64,000 nucleotides of DNA from contig CM035233.1 of NCBI GenBank assembly GCA_020226215.1, forward strand, positions 21,827,150 through 21,891,149. Direction: 5' to 3'. Below, piece by piece: positions 38,700 through 50,876 of this stretch. Under the pieces are notes generated by a model that was given only the letters and a program-made list of their open reading frames with translations, did not search any database and was not told the DNA's origin. Origin of the DNA: Sindora glabra (lineage: Eukaryota > Streptophyta > Magnoliopsida > Fabales > Fabaceae). Positions within the stretch are counted from its first letter, which is position 1; the number at the start of each line of letters is the position of its first letter. The position numbers and the translations under genes are program-made.

Positions 38700-39215
38700 C
38701 TTTTAAAATGAGTGGAGGGTTAAGATTAATTATGATAGGAAATGGGAGTTGAGAATTGGAACTCGTAGCTCCATTTTTCCTTTTCCTTCTCTTTCCTGCA
38801 CCTGGCAACCCGACGTTTTCTTCTTTTACACGCTTCCTCTCTCTTCCTTTTTCGGCCTCACTTCTCTTTTCCATTGCCGGCTGCCATTCGTGGCTTTCTT
38901 GGCCTCACATCACCACACGCCACTTTGCCAAGGCGGCTCTCCGTTGAGCCGCCGTCCACCGCGAAGGAGAGCCAAGTGAAGCGATGGCAGCAACGCACAA
39001 GAGAGTTAAAGTCCACCTCAATTTCCAGCACAATCTGCGTCAATCTTCGGCCACTGTCATTGGTGTGAGCCTTCATTAGTCGCTAATAATTGCCGCCGTG
39101 AGAAGGAGTGGCAGACCAAAGTTGAGGGCGGTGTTCATGTAAGGCTGTTCGGCCCTTCCTCTCTAGTGACGTTTCGGCATGCCTTCATTGTCGGCGAAGC
39201 TACTTGGAGAGGTGA
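38700..39215 (+). other. GC-rich exon-like block, unidentified
   Basis: An island of balanced composition in AT-rich DNA, ending in a good donor-like GAGGTGAGTT at about 39209. Reading frames on both strands are short, overlap one another and show no known domain, so I do not call a protein. It could be a first exon of a transcript without a conserved protein, or part of a long LTR whose body continues into the degenerate repeats to the right. Confidence 0.35.
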
Positions 39216-39279
39216 GTTAATCTACACTATGAAACTCATTGTTTTTAGTATTTTAGGCTTGATCTAAGAAAAATTATTT

Positions 39280-39960
39280 TATAAATATTTTGAATATAGG
39301 ATGATACTTCTAAAAAATAACATTTTTATGCTAAAGAGTGTTAAAGTGATATAATTAGAATCTTCTTAGAATATGAAGTTCTAATATTTTAGTCTATTTT
39401 AACTTAATCAAAAAACTCATATTATGTATTTGATGGATTCTTACCGTTTTGAAAAATGGTATTTTTATATTATAGAATGTTAGAAGAGCATGATTAGAGC
39501 ATTTGTAGGGTTTGAAATCCAAATATTTTGGATGATTTGTGTATGATTTTATTATTCAAGAAACCCTTAATTATGTGAAAAGCGATTTCTTTGAATAAGG
39601 GTTAAAAATGTTGGAAATTTAATCTATGATTTTTAAAATTATGTGATTAAAGCATTCTTAGAATATAAAATTTTAATTTTTTAATTGTTTTACGCTTAAT
39701 TCGGAAAAGCCTTTACTTATGAAAATCTTCAAATTCTTGATGATAACCTTAAAAATATAAGAAAATGATAATATAGGATAATAGTGTGATATGAATAGAA
39801 TTTTTTCATAGCATCAAGTTTTAATACTTTTAGTTGTATGGCTTTGAGTCGAAAATCTTTATATTATGTCTTATTTTTAATTTTATATATTAGTATTAAA
39901 AAAATAAGAAAATTTATGATGTAAGATATCAAAGTATTATGATTAAAACTTCAAATAGCA
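39280..39960 (+). repeat. degenerate tandem repeat, about 180-bp units
   Basis: Four diverged units share, in order, a GATNAGARYNTTYNTAGRRTATNAA segment, a TTTTAATNTTTT segment and a RAAAANCYNTNATTATG segment. Such arrays are common inside long plant LTRs or their leaders. No coding capacity. Confidence 0.5.
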
Positions 39961-40371
39961 ATTTCAAGAAGAAAATGAATAATATCAATACACTTATAAG
40001 TTATTATTGCAAATTGTTTACTAGGTTGAAAGGAATGGGCGTATATCATATCAAGTGAGCATATATCATACTCTAAAATTAATGTTTTACTTATATTTTA
40101 TGTGAATGTTATATTTATACTCTCCTTATTAATTATACAAATTGCAAATACATTCAAATATTAAAATTTGAATTATCTATGAACAGAGTGCCTCACTTTT
40201 GATATTTATAATTGTTTAATTTTATTATGATGTTTGGCAAACTAATTGGTACTTTAACATATATATTTTCTTAAGAATTATTGATAGTTTATTCTTGCAA
40301 TCATGCATGAAAGGCATGGAATTTTTGTTTTGTAATATAGTATCATTACTAACCAATTTTGTTATACATTC

Positions 40372-40374
<3 letters not shown>

Positions 40375-40423
<49 letters not shown>
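40375..40423. repeat. (TA)n microsatellite
   Basis: An uninterrupted TA run of about 24 repeats. A reading frame across it is only Tyr-Ile repeats and is not a gene. Confidence 0.95.
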
Positions 40424-40426
<3 letters not shown>

Positions 40427-41025
40427 GATCATGCAAAGAAAGCATGGCAATGCTATCATATATTGTTATGTATTTTGATATTGATTTGTGATGATGAATT
40501 TGCCACCTTGTGTTGAAATTGAGTTGTGATTGTGTTGAGTAAAGTTGGTGCTCTAGTGTAACGAGGTCGTATTATGAACTATGTCATGAGTGATATTTGA
40601 GATAAGAAATGTGGTGGGGATAATGTTATGAATGTTAGATGAAAAATTTCTAGTAATATGCCTTGTGGAGCGTCCAAGGTAGACTCTGGAGAGACAAAGT
40701 TGAAAAGTTTGTGGAGGGTATAAATTTGACTTAGGAGTCAAAAGATGGATGTATGCAAATTTTTATAAATTATTATATATTATGTTGTGAAATTATAATC
40801 TAATTTCCTTGGACATTTCTGTTTGATATGATTGTGACAATTTAATTGTAGTTGAAACTTGATGGCTACTTAAAAACTTGATGACTACCTAGAATGAATT
40901 ATGTATGAAATTATGATTGTATCATATAAATTGAGAACATAAGGCTATTAAGAATTGTAATATGAAATAAGAAACTTGAGTTATGTGTAGGTGAATATAT
41001 CACCAAGAGAGTTGGTACTTGGAGG

Positions 41026-41462
41026 TAGGAGTATAAGTAGGCTAGGTCAAGTTAAGCTTTATTTTAAATAAGTTAGGTCTACTTTTTAAATTATTTGTTT
41101 AAATCTAGCTTGTTAATCCATAGAAGGTCAAAATTTAAGCTCAAACTAGCTTATACCTATTAACTTATTTAAAAGCCTTCTTGTATAAATAGGCTTTAAA
41201 ATTTAACAATAGATTAAAATTTTTTTAAGATCCCAAAATTTTTCAATAACCTAATTAAATAGGCCTATTAAAAAGGACAATCTAATAAGCCTATTGATCG
41301 AGGCTAAAGAAAAAAAGTTTAGCCTATTTATCTAAATACGTTAACTTATTAGCTTAAGTTTGGCTTATTTAGATAAATAGGTCAAGTTAGATTAAACTTT
41401 ACATAGGTTAGGGCATAGGTCTTTGATAGGTCATAGGTCGCCTGACCTACTTACACTCCCTA
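41026..41462. mobile_element. hAT-like MITE, 437 bp
   Basis: Ends are TAGGAGTATAAGTAGGCTAGG and, on the complement, TAGGGAGTGTAAGTAGGTCAGG. Flanking octamers CTTGGAGG (41018-41025) and CTAGGAGC (41463-41470) match at 6 of 8 positions, the TSD size of hAT elements. The interior is rich in TAGCTTATT/AATAGGCT motifs that fold back on themselves. No transposase. Confidence 0.75.
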
Positions 41463-41470
41463 CTAGGAGC

Positions 41471-42516
41471 TAAAAATCCAAAAATTGAGTTTGTAACTAT
41501 TTTCTATCTTTACTATTAAATTAGTATTGAATTATTTTAGGTATTTGAAATTAATAACAAAACAATGGATATATGTTTACGACATTCTTATAACTCATTC
41601 CTTTTATTTTTTCAATGTTTTTAGGTCAAAGTTAATTCATTTGCATCTTGTCACTCTTATGAAGATTAAAGACCATTTTATTAGGAAATTTTAGCAGTTG
41701 AATTAGGAGTATTTTGTATTGATGTCAAACATGCAAAAATTACAAGTTTCACAATTTAAAATGTGTGTCCGGGGAAATACCTTAAACAAGGAAAATTGTT
41801 CATTTTTTTTTGCAAAAGTTTAAGTTAATTTGAGTCATTACAAAAATAAAGAGATTTTTGTTGAATAAGCTTAGCATAAGATTGATAAAAAATCAAATAA
41901 TAGAATTTATGCCAACCACGATTGAATCGTGATAATAGCATTCAATTCACATGGGTAATTTAAGAATATTTGTTTTAAGTTTTGTTGATTTTGCTGGGCT
42001 GTTGCAATTTACAATATTAAGCTATCAAAGATTTATATTTATGTTGTCTCTATCCAATGGCTGATATAAGATATTCTTATCTTATGGTACTTGTAATTTT
42101 ATTCTAATTACCTTAGAATTCTCCTAGTAAAAGTCAATTTTTTTTAATCAGTAAATCAATTTTGTATCTTCTAATCCATTATCTTACCTGTGGTTTAAGT
42201 TATGCCCTTTTAACTATATACAAAATAGGAAGTTAAATAGAAAATAGTTTCGACAAAATGTTTTTTTTTTCACTTCTTTTAAAATTTTTTTAATGCTAAT
42301 GTTGTCCTGAATCATTAATTGAAAACTTGAAGATATATATATAACCTTGTTAACTCTAACATTAAATAGAATTTTGATATAATAAATATAATAAAAGTTG
42401 GTTAACATGGAATGCAAGTTTGTAACACAATGGAAGTATTGCAAGCATGGAAGGAAGAAAAATTCATGAGAGGAAGTGTTAGGTAGTGTGTCAAGATTTA
42501 AGAGGATCTCTTTTTT
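41471..42516. other. intergenic spacer
   Basis: No reading frame, terminal repeat or recognised element seen. Confidence 0.4.
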
Positions 42517-44658
42517 GGGAAAAAAAATATAAATTACCCCCACCAACTATGGGGTGGTTAGATTTTACTCCTATGAATTATAAAAATAAGCAACTTACCA
42601 TTTAAAACTATGCAAAATTTTGATTCTACCCTTATCGCTAGTAATTTAATAAAAAATATTTGAAAAAAATTATAAATTAACCCCATCAATTATGAGATAG
42701 TTATATTTTACTCCTATTAACTTTTAAAATTTACAAATTAATCTCTTAATTATATAAAAATTGTAATAATACTCATTATCTACTTAATTAACCTTTTTTT
42801 CTTAAATTACATGAATTTTAAAACATTTTTTAAGCTAGAATCATAATATTATTTATATTATAGATGATCACATTATGTTTTTTACACATAATTCTTATAT
42901 TATATAATTAATAAAAATTAAATTAAATATATAAAATTTTAATTAAAAACTTGAAAATGAATTACAAAATTATATTAAAATATGGCATAATAAATTAATA
43001 CATAATAATATTATAATTCATATTTATTAGTGTTACTCAATATTACTCATCACTATTTGATTTTTTTTTAGTGAATTAGTTGCTCATTCCATGTAATATG
43101 ACCTAAAAATATTAAGTGAATAAGTAAAATAAATATAAATGTTATGTTATATGAAAAATACTAAAAATTTAATATTTTTATTTCATATAATCATATTCAA
43201 TTTAATTTTAATATCATAACAATCATAGCAGTGATGAACAATAATTTCTACTTTATTCCCTTAGACTTTTTTTATAATTTACTTTATTTAAAATTTAATA
43301 ATTATATAGTATGAGTTATCTTTATTTTATCCCTTTAAAATTTATAATTCGTTGTAATACTCATATTTATATTAATATATTTATTTTTTTAAAAGAGATT
43401 ATATTAATTAATAAATTTACTTTATTTGCATTTCTCTCTTTCTTTTTAATAAAAAGTTTGGAAGGGAAGTGAGGAACTTAGAGAAATAAACTCATTGAGG
43501 AAGGAAGCACATATTTACGTAACAAATAATGATTACATAAAAGTTAACTCCAAATCAATATAGTTTAAGGATTGGGCAGATATCTAATTTTTCTTGAAAC
43601 AAATATATAATCTTGTATAAAATAGGGCAATCTAAAATTCTATTCAATTCTTCCTAAAAATTTATACTGGTTAGACTTTTTTTTGTAATAAAAACTTAAT
43701 TTCAATGAATGTTTATTTTAATTTTTGGAAAGGGTTTTTATATATTTTTTTGAAGAAAATGTAAATAAAATAAATTTATTAACTAATATAATCTTTTTCT
43801 AAAGATAGATATATTAGTCTAAATATAAATATTGCAATGAATTATAAATTTTAAAGGAATAAAAAAAAGATAACTCATATACTATATAATTATTTAATTT
43901 TAAATGAATTAAATTGTAAAAAAAATCTCAGGCAACAAAGTAAAAATTATTGTATATCACCACTATAATTATTATGATGTTAAAACTAAATTGAATATGA
44001 TTATAAGAAATAAAAATATTAAGTTTTTAGTATTTTCTATGTGACACAACATTTATATTTACTTCAATTTTTCACTTAATATTTTTAATCCATATTCCAT
44101 GGAATGAGTAACTAATTCAATAAAAAAAATCGGATAGTGACAAATAATATTAAGTAATTCTAATAATATGAATTACAATATTATTATGTACATTATATCA
44201 TTGTTACACATAATTTTGTGATTCATTTTTAAGTTTTTAATTAAAATTTTATATATTTAATTTAACTTTCATTAATTATATAACATAAGAATTATGCGTA
44301 AAAAGTAATGTGAAAATTTAACATATAATAATATTATGATTCAAGCTTAAAAACTTTTTTAAAATTCATTTAATTTATTAAAAATATTAATTAAGTAGAT
44401 AATGAGTATTAATTATAATTATATAACTGAAGGATTAATTTGTAAATTTTAAAAGTTAGTAAGAGTAAAATATAACTATCTCATAATTGATAGAGTTAGT
44501 TTGTAATTTTTCCTAACATTTTATGTTAAATTATTAATGGTAGGGGTAGAATCCATATTTTGCATAATCTTAAGTGATAATTTACTTGTTTTCATAGTTC
44601 ATGCAGGTAAAATTTAGCCACTCTATAGTTAGTGGGAGTAATTTTTATTTTTTTCAAA
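42517..44658. mobile_element. large foldback element, about 930-bp inverted arms
   Basis: The left arm (about 42517-43462) and right arm (about 43725-44658) are inverted copies over almost their full length, with scattered differences, around a loop of about 260 bp. Ends read GGGAAAAAAAATATAAATTA and, on the complement, GAAAAAAATAAAAATTACTC. The terminal block (CCCC, ACTATGGGGTGG, GATTTTACTCC) is repeated once about 145 bases further in (ATTATGAGATAG, ATTTTACTCC). No transposase and no clear TSD. The 528-bp foldback in CLP1 intron 7 has the same terminal motif. A transcript across it would form a very long double-stranded RNA. Confidence 0.82.
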
Positions 44659-44980
44659 AAAAAAAGAGTGAGACTATTTGATAGTAATTAGGAGTGTAAA
44701 TAATTAAGAGGATGAATAAATAATTAAAAATGTGGATAAAAACATAAATTAAATGATATGACAAACTACAAGAAAGAATAATTCTAAATAACGGTAATTT
44801 AGATAATTACAATTTTAAAAAAGTGTGATTAGACAATTAGAAGTATCAATATTTTAGGCAAAGTTCCTTTTTATGTTTGTTATAAGTTTTTCATTTATAT
44901 TATAATATATGTATTAAGGAAGTGTCTATAGTAAATTTATTATACTAGTATACCACAAAAATTAATGATCTAGATTTTTT

Positions 44981-45519
44981 TAGAGGTGTAAAACAGATCA
45001 CAGGTCCATAGGTATAAGAAGGCTTGGTCCTTATTTTTTAAGTTTGTTTTCATCGTGGGTTTATATGACGAACTTGCACAAGTCAAGCTTCCATAGGCTT
45101 TCTTCTTTTTGTTAGTTTATTTCTTAGTAATCTTTTAAATATTTTGAAATTTTTTAATTTAATCCAATTTTTAATTCAATGTAAAATGATCTAATATAAT
45201 TTTTTAAATTTATTTGACTAACTAATTATATAAAATAAAAAATATAATTAATCAATTACAATTTATGATAAAATAGATATTCTTTTAATGTAACTTTCTA
45301 ATATTCTTTTGAATGTACCTTTCTCAATATTTAAGATTCGATCCTTGCTTTTTATATATGTACTTCTAATATTTTAATTATTTTTAATTATAAAAGAAGA
45401 ACATGTATGCTACCTAGAGGCCTCACGGTTCCAACCAATTTTACCCATTTTAAAAGCAAGTTTATGTTGGCAAATCTTGCGGAGCTAGCTTGCCGCGCTT
45501 GCCCTATTTTTCATGCCTA
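44981..45519. mobile_element. hAT-like MITE, 539 bp
   Basis: The 5' end TAGAGGTGTAAAACAG and complement of the 3' end TAGGCATGAAAAATAGGGC are similar. Flanking octamers GATTTTTT (44973-44980) and GATTTATT (45520-45527) match at 7 of 8. The right part is GC-richer (CTTGCCGCGCTTGCCC). No reading frame. The short terminal match makes this less certain than 41026-41462. Confidence 0.55.
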
Positions 45520-45527
45520 GATTTATT

Positions 45528-47812
45528 AATTTGTAAAGGACTATACAAATCAATAAATCCAAATCTTCTGTTTGGTGCACTAGTGTAACTAGTGTATTAT
45601 AAAAATTTTCATATATAATTATTCTATTTAAAAATAATTATAATATTAATATATATTGTAATAATCAAATTATAATTGTTGCCCAGTTGAATAAATAATT
45701 CCCATTGCTCAGTTAAATTAGAACTGATAGAGTAGTGCAATTTAATTCAAACCAGAAAAAGATTATCATTCATAAAAAAAAAAAAGGAATGAGAGACTGC
45801 GCACAAATTGATATTTGAAGAAATATTTTTGATTCAGGCTTTTTCAGATGCTAATTGTGGCGGTGAATATCTGTTAACTCAAATGGCATCGGGTTTTATC
45901 TTTTATTATATTTTGAATTTTCTTTTCGTGTTTATATGTTTAATAACAAAAATGTTATAAATTTCAAATTTAATTTTATAAATTTATTTAATTATTTAAT
46001 ATTTAATTTAATAATAATTCTTAATTTATATTCAAAATTAAATTTTAAATTATCATATATAATATTGCTGCTTTAATAAATTAAATGTTTTTTTATCTTT
46101 ATTATTATCATTTTCATTATTGCGGTGGTCGTCATAGTCGTAATTAAAAAAAAAAAGGACATTTATGTATGATGTGAGAATACAATAATATTCGGTGGAA
46201 ACAAAATCATCATTTTATCCGTAAACACCTCACGGAGGCAAAGTTGCTGCCTCCCCATGGATGATACTATATATTTAATCATTTGATTTACATAGAAAAT
46301 TATTTCTCGCATAAAATTGAATTTTTTTAAAAAAATTTTTTATATAAACTTTCTGTAAAATACTCAAAATTACTTAGTAAACATATAGGAAGTTACATTT
46401 CTTAAGAAATAACTTCTTATAACTTATTTAATTAACTTTGAATATTTTAAAAAATATTAATAAAATAACTATTATATCTACAATATTATTATAATATAAA
46501 TTAATAAATTTTAGTTATCATTAATTAAATTTAATAAAGATAATTTTATAATTATATCTATAAATAGTATAGAAAGTAAAACTTATATAAAAGGAAGGTG
46601 GATAAATAACTTCTTATGTTCTGTGAAAAGTAAAACTTCATAGGAAGCTTATTTTTTCTAATTTATTAGATAATAACTAACTAAATAATTTATCTCTTTC
46701 TTATTTTTGGGGAATATTAAGGTGAATTAAACAACCTTAATATATAAAGCTAATGATATAGCATCAAGTCCACCACTTCATTCAAAATTTATATAAAAAA
46801 AAAATCTAACATACTTAGATTAAAAATTTAGCTATTGATACCTAAAACACTTATCTTCATATTTAATATTTATTTAAATTTATGGTTGACAAAGATGGAT
46901 AAGAGAATAGGTTAACTAGTGAAAAATGACGACATAGTATTTTTGTTTTATTCTACTCATATATTTTAACTTATTTATATATTTAGTAATGATTTAAAAT
47001 AGAGTTTTATAATGAACTATTAATATTGGGTTAATATTATTATATTAATAATGATCTATATAATAATTTATTAGGCTACAAATACATTCAATAATCAACA
47101 TATATGATCTATAAATTCTTATATTATATATTAGTCATGATATTTTTCACTTTTTTTTATGTCAAGTGTTATTTTTATAATTTATCACATGTCAATTTAT
47201 TATTTTTCAATGAATATTGTACTGTAATAGTCATACTTGCATAATCAATGTAAAAGATTGAATCTCTTATTTATTTATAGTAATTTATATTAAATTGAAA
47301 AAAATATTTAATTTTTTCTTTATTTATTGTATTTTCATAATCTTTTTTATTTCGTTTCTTGATTTATTGAATTTTCTAACTTTTGTGCATTTTTTTCTTC
47401 TCTGAAATAATCTTCTTCATTTTTCCTTATTTATTACGTTTTTATAATCACTTTGGTCTTTTTCCTTGATATATTGCATTTTTTAAGATTAAATATATTA
47501 TTTATATATAGCATATTATATTTAATTGAGGAAAAGAACTTTCTAATTCTTTTTCTTCATTTATTTTATTTTCTTAATTTCATAATCTCTTTGATTTTTT
47601 TCCAATTTATTGAATTTTTTTAATTTTCATACATTATCTTTCTTTGTATAATAATCTCCTTAATTTCTTTTCTTTATACAGCATTGGTTGATTTCCATAA
47701 ATATCAATTAATCATTAATAATTAATTCATTTATTTTGATAAATTATATTTCTATTTACATGATTGAAAAATATTTAAACCTTTACTATATATATCATCA
47801 TCAATTTTCTTT
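45528..47812. other. AT-rich spacer
   Basis: No gene, RNA or complete element recognised. 45830-45895 has more balanced composition, but no meaningful reading frame. Confidence 0.45.
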
Positions 47813-47971
47813 TCAAAGCCCAAAACATCAAATAATAGTGAAAATAAGTTGAAGTGGTGCTAACTAGGATAATGGCTAATGTGGCGATGATGTGGCGTAA
47901 TTTTAATGCACTTGATTAAGCTCTCTTTTTATCTCACTTCTTTATGATTGACCTCCCTTAGATTCCTATCA
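47813..47971 (-). repeat. truncated 3' LTR of the minus-strand gypsy
   Basis: It matches the right portion of the LTR at 52270-53069 from TCAAAGCCCAAAACATCAAA to the GATTCCTATCA end, but lacks the first 590 bases and an internal GATGATGTGG-repeat segment. Confidence 0.85.
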
Positions 47972-47991
47972 TTCCCCGTCTCTTTAAAAAG
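47972..47991 (-). promoter_or_regulatory. polypurine tract of the minus-strand gypsy
   Basis: On the minus strand this reads CTTTTTAAAGAGACGGGGAA directly before the LTR start TGATAGGAATC, the expected plus-strand primer site. Confidence 0.7.
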
Positions 47992-48097
47992 ATTCGTCCT
48001 CGAATCTTCAAAACCTGGATCAAAAGGAGAAAGATTAGGAACACCAAAAGAAGTACTCATATCAAACTCACTATAAGAATTTAAATTAGGAAATCAA

Positions 48098-49299
48098 TTA
48101 TTGTCTCTTCAAGATTGGAGCGAACCATCTCCACTTGGATATAGCTAGGATTCTATTGGATTTGGAACACTTCCTTTTTCCATTCATGCAACCACTCGGA
48201 TCAAAAATAAAATAAGAGTCAATAATCTCATGCAAATATGCAAAACTATCAACAACAATAAGTTTATCAATGAAAACACATAGAGTATAGTTCTTCAAAA
48301 GCTTTCCACAAAAGTTAATGAAACCATGAAAGCTCTCAATTTTAGCAACAAATTGATGTGGAGAACATTCTCCAATTTTCTTTCCTTCATTCATCTCTAT
48401 TGCTTTACCACACACAATATCATCCACAATTATAATACTTCTCATACAACATGAACCTTTTTCAAAATTAGCATACAACTTCCCATTCTTCAAAATTTGC
48501 AAGACATATTTCAAAGGTTCATCATGTTACTATCCACAAGAATGTCATCAAGATGTGACAAACAATCTTTCCAATTCTTTAATTTCTCAAACAGCAACAA
48601 GATCCCACCTTTAAACTCTTGAAAATAATGGAAATATACACACACAAAAATAATAATGAAAACATTTATAACATAATTCATTAAACTTAAGGAACTACTT
48701 GGTGCATTAAACAAACCAAGCATCATAGCTAACCATTCATATAAACCATGCTTTGTTTTGAAGATGTTTTTCCATGCATTCCTTATTCCAAAGCAAAGTG
48801 GATAAAATCCTTCCATCAAACCATACTTGGAAAACACATAAGGATCCAACAACATATAAAGCACAATATTAAGAGTATCTTTGATCCCAAAATGTTTTAT
48901 CAAATCATATTCATGGGCTTTTCTATCAAACAATCTTTTTAGAGAATTCTTAGGCAAACACATGTTGTTCTTCCCACACAAAAATCTATCATGTGTAAAA
49001 ATATTTCCAAAAATTATTTCCTTATAAGCATCAACATTTGAAACACCATCACTAGATAGAAGAATAACAAAATCAATTAAAGGAATAACAACATCAAGTG
49101 AAGAACTAGAAAGTCCATAGTCATTTACATACAAAATTCCAATGTTTTCAAAACCCAACAAATTTTTATGCAAATTAGAGATGAGAGCATACCTCCAAGA
49201 TAACATATCAACTATCACAATAATGTTACCTTGCTCCAATTGGGGCATTTTGCTTCTCACACATGATAACTCTTTGGAAGATTCTTTTGGAAACACTTC
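48098..49299 (-). pseudogene. gypsy pol remnant with interleaved RT and integrase pieces
   Basis: Read leftward from 49299: VFPKESSKEL (the protease-RT linker) is followed at once by VDMLSWRYALI and HDRFLCGKNNMCLPKNSL with KAHEYDLIKHFG, which normally lie at the end of RNase H and the integrase zinc-binding region. Then comes RT sequence (VFSKYGLMEGF, FKTKHGLYEWL, NAPSS, VCVYF), a short piece resembling the integrase KLKNWKDCL motif, and the RT-like DDILVDSN. After a frameshift near 48511, LYANFEKGSCC and ESFHGFINF continue RT, followed by IVVDSFAYLHEI, which resembles the integrase core. The order is therefore mosaic. It cannot encode a working enzyme. Confidence 0.8.
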
Positions 49300-49474
49300 T
49301 CAGAATTCTTTCAAAATAGTATCACAAGTATTTGACAAAACAATTTCAAGATTGTTAGTATTTTCATAAGCTTTTTTGTACAAGACAATTGGCCTAGAAA
49401 TATACAAAACGCTTTTTATCCCACTTGCCTTTCTAATAACTCTCAAATTTTATTTTCTCTCTTTTTCTACAAAA

Positions 49475-50092
49475 TCACTTTCTTTTTCTCTCACCCTCTT
49501 TTTCACAATCACTCTTTTTCTTTTCATTGCTCTCACTTTTTTCTACTCTCTTCTCTCCATTATTTTCTTCTCTCTTTTTCTTTTCTTCTTCTTCCTTTCT
49601 TTTCTTTTGCATCCTCAATTGATCTTCATACACTTGTTTTGGGGTTAAAGGATTGAGTTTTATTTTTCTCCCATTTATTTCAAAGCTGTATGTGTTGAGG
49701 ACTCCATCATGTGTAACCTTTCTATCAAATTGCCATGGTCTTTCAAGCAATAAATGGCAAGCATTCATAGGAGTAACATCACATAGCAACTCATCTTGGT
49801 ATTTGCCAAGGATAAAAGAAACGAACACTTGTTTTGTAACATTTATTCCTTCACTATCATTCAACCCTTGCAACTTGTACTGATTAGGGTGTAGCAAAGT
49901 AGACAAATTCAACTTCTCTACCATATAGGTACTAGCAACATTTGTACAACTTCCACTATCAATAATCACATTGCACATCTTACCTTTGATGTTAAATCTA
50001 GTGTGGAAGATGTTCTCCCTTTGATCTTCACTTTCTTCCTTTGCTTGTTCTCCCAAGAATTTTTGAATCTTAATGCTCTCTTGAGTGGACAA
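49475..50092 (-). pseudogene. gypsy aspartic protease domain with charged linker
   Basis: The retropepsin active-site motif NVIIDSGSCTNVAS is followed by the conserved CHLLLERPWQFDRK region and HDGVLNTYSFEING, the usual order in plant gypsy proteases. The C-terminal 70 residues are a Lys/Glu-rich linker. The true N-terminus is continuous with gag through a frameshift near 50000-50090, so there is no separate start. The enzyme would cleave Gag-Pol in the particle. The domain looks intact but lacks an expressible frame. Confidence 0.85.
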
Positions 50093-50876
50093 TCAATGGC
50101 ATGATGACCATGCTTTAAGCATTTGAAACACTTGTCCTTGGAATGCTTTTGATACTTTTCAGCTTTAACTTTCCTCTTAGATACTTTTTTCTTAGGTTTT
50201 GATGATGATTCTCCCTTAATTCTTGAAGAGCATTCAAACTTGCATGGAACTACTTTGTCTTCATTCTTTTCAACAATCCTCTCCCAAGATTTACATGAAG
50301 AACTATAGCCATGAATGAATTTTTCCCTCATAATAACCTTCATCTTTTCCCAAGTAGCAATAAGCTTTGTACCCTTTCTTCTTCTAGCTGAATTAAGTTA
50401 ATCCCACCAAATATTAGCATAATCACTAAATTGATAGGTAGCAAGTCTCACTTTTATCTCTTCTGAATAATGGTGACAAGCATAAATTGATTCTATCTTC
50501 TTTTCCCACTCTAAGTAAGCTTGAGGATCATTCTTTCCTTGAAACAAAGGAAATTTCTTTTTGCCACTTTGAAGGTTTGAAGTCATTCCACTACATTTTT
50601 GCCTATCTCCTCTCTACTTTTATCATCTCCTCTTTCATCTCTTTTTACATCATCATGATGCAATTTTTCTCTTTTACTCCTTTCAATTTTATTTTCAACT
50701 CCTTCTTTTTCAATTTGTCTTCTATCTCCTCTTTGTTTTTCACCCCTTTCACCATGTTGGCTCTTTTGAGATTGTCTACTTTCAAGCCTTTTAAGCATCT
50801 CATCAGATTTTTTTATGGCTTTTAGCAAATCCTCCCATGCACACCTATCATTATTTTTCCCACTACCTCCTAACAT
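49966..50876 (-). pseudogene. gypsy gag with zinc knuckle
   Basis: The probable start is ATG at 50876 (MLGGSGKNNDRCAWEDLL), followed by a coiled-coil-like, highly charged region. After a frame change near 50585, the retrotransposon gag motif appears: FPLFQGKNDPQAYLEWEKKI, then ATYQFSDYANIWWD. A stop at about 50398 interrupts it. Reading continues in the same frame to MREKFIHGY, a basic linker and the knuckle CFKCLKHGHHAIDCP (CX2CX4HX4C) near 50090-50135. Gag would form the particle and bind RNA. It is close in sequence to the gags at 57115 and 60069. Confidence 0.85.

Noticed and set aside
38659..39076. Five overlapping frames in the GC-rich island
   Set aside because: They conflict with each other and have no recognised motif, so the island is described without a protein call.
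40295..40516. Open frame across a TA microsatellite
   Set aside because: Central Tyr-Ile repeats are a by-product of (TA)n; no conserved sequence on either side.
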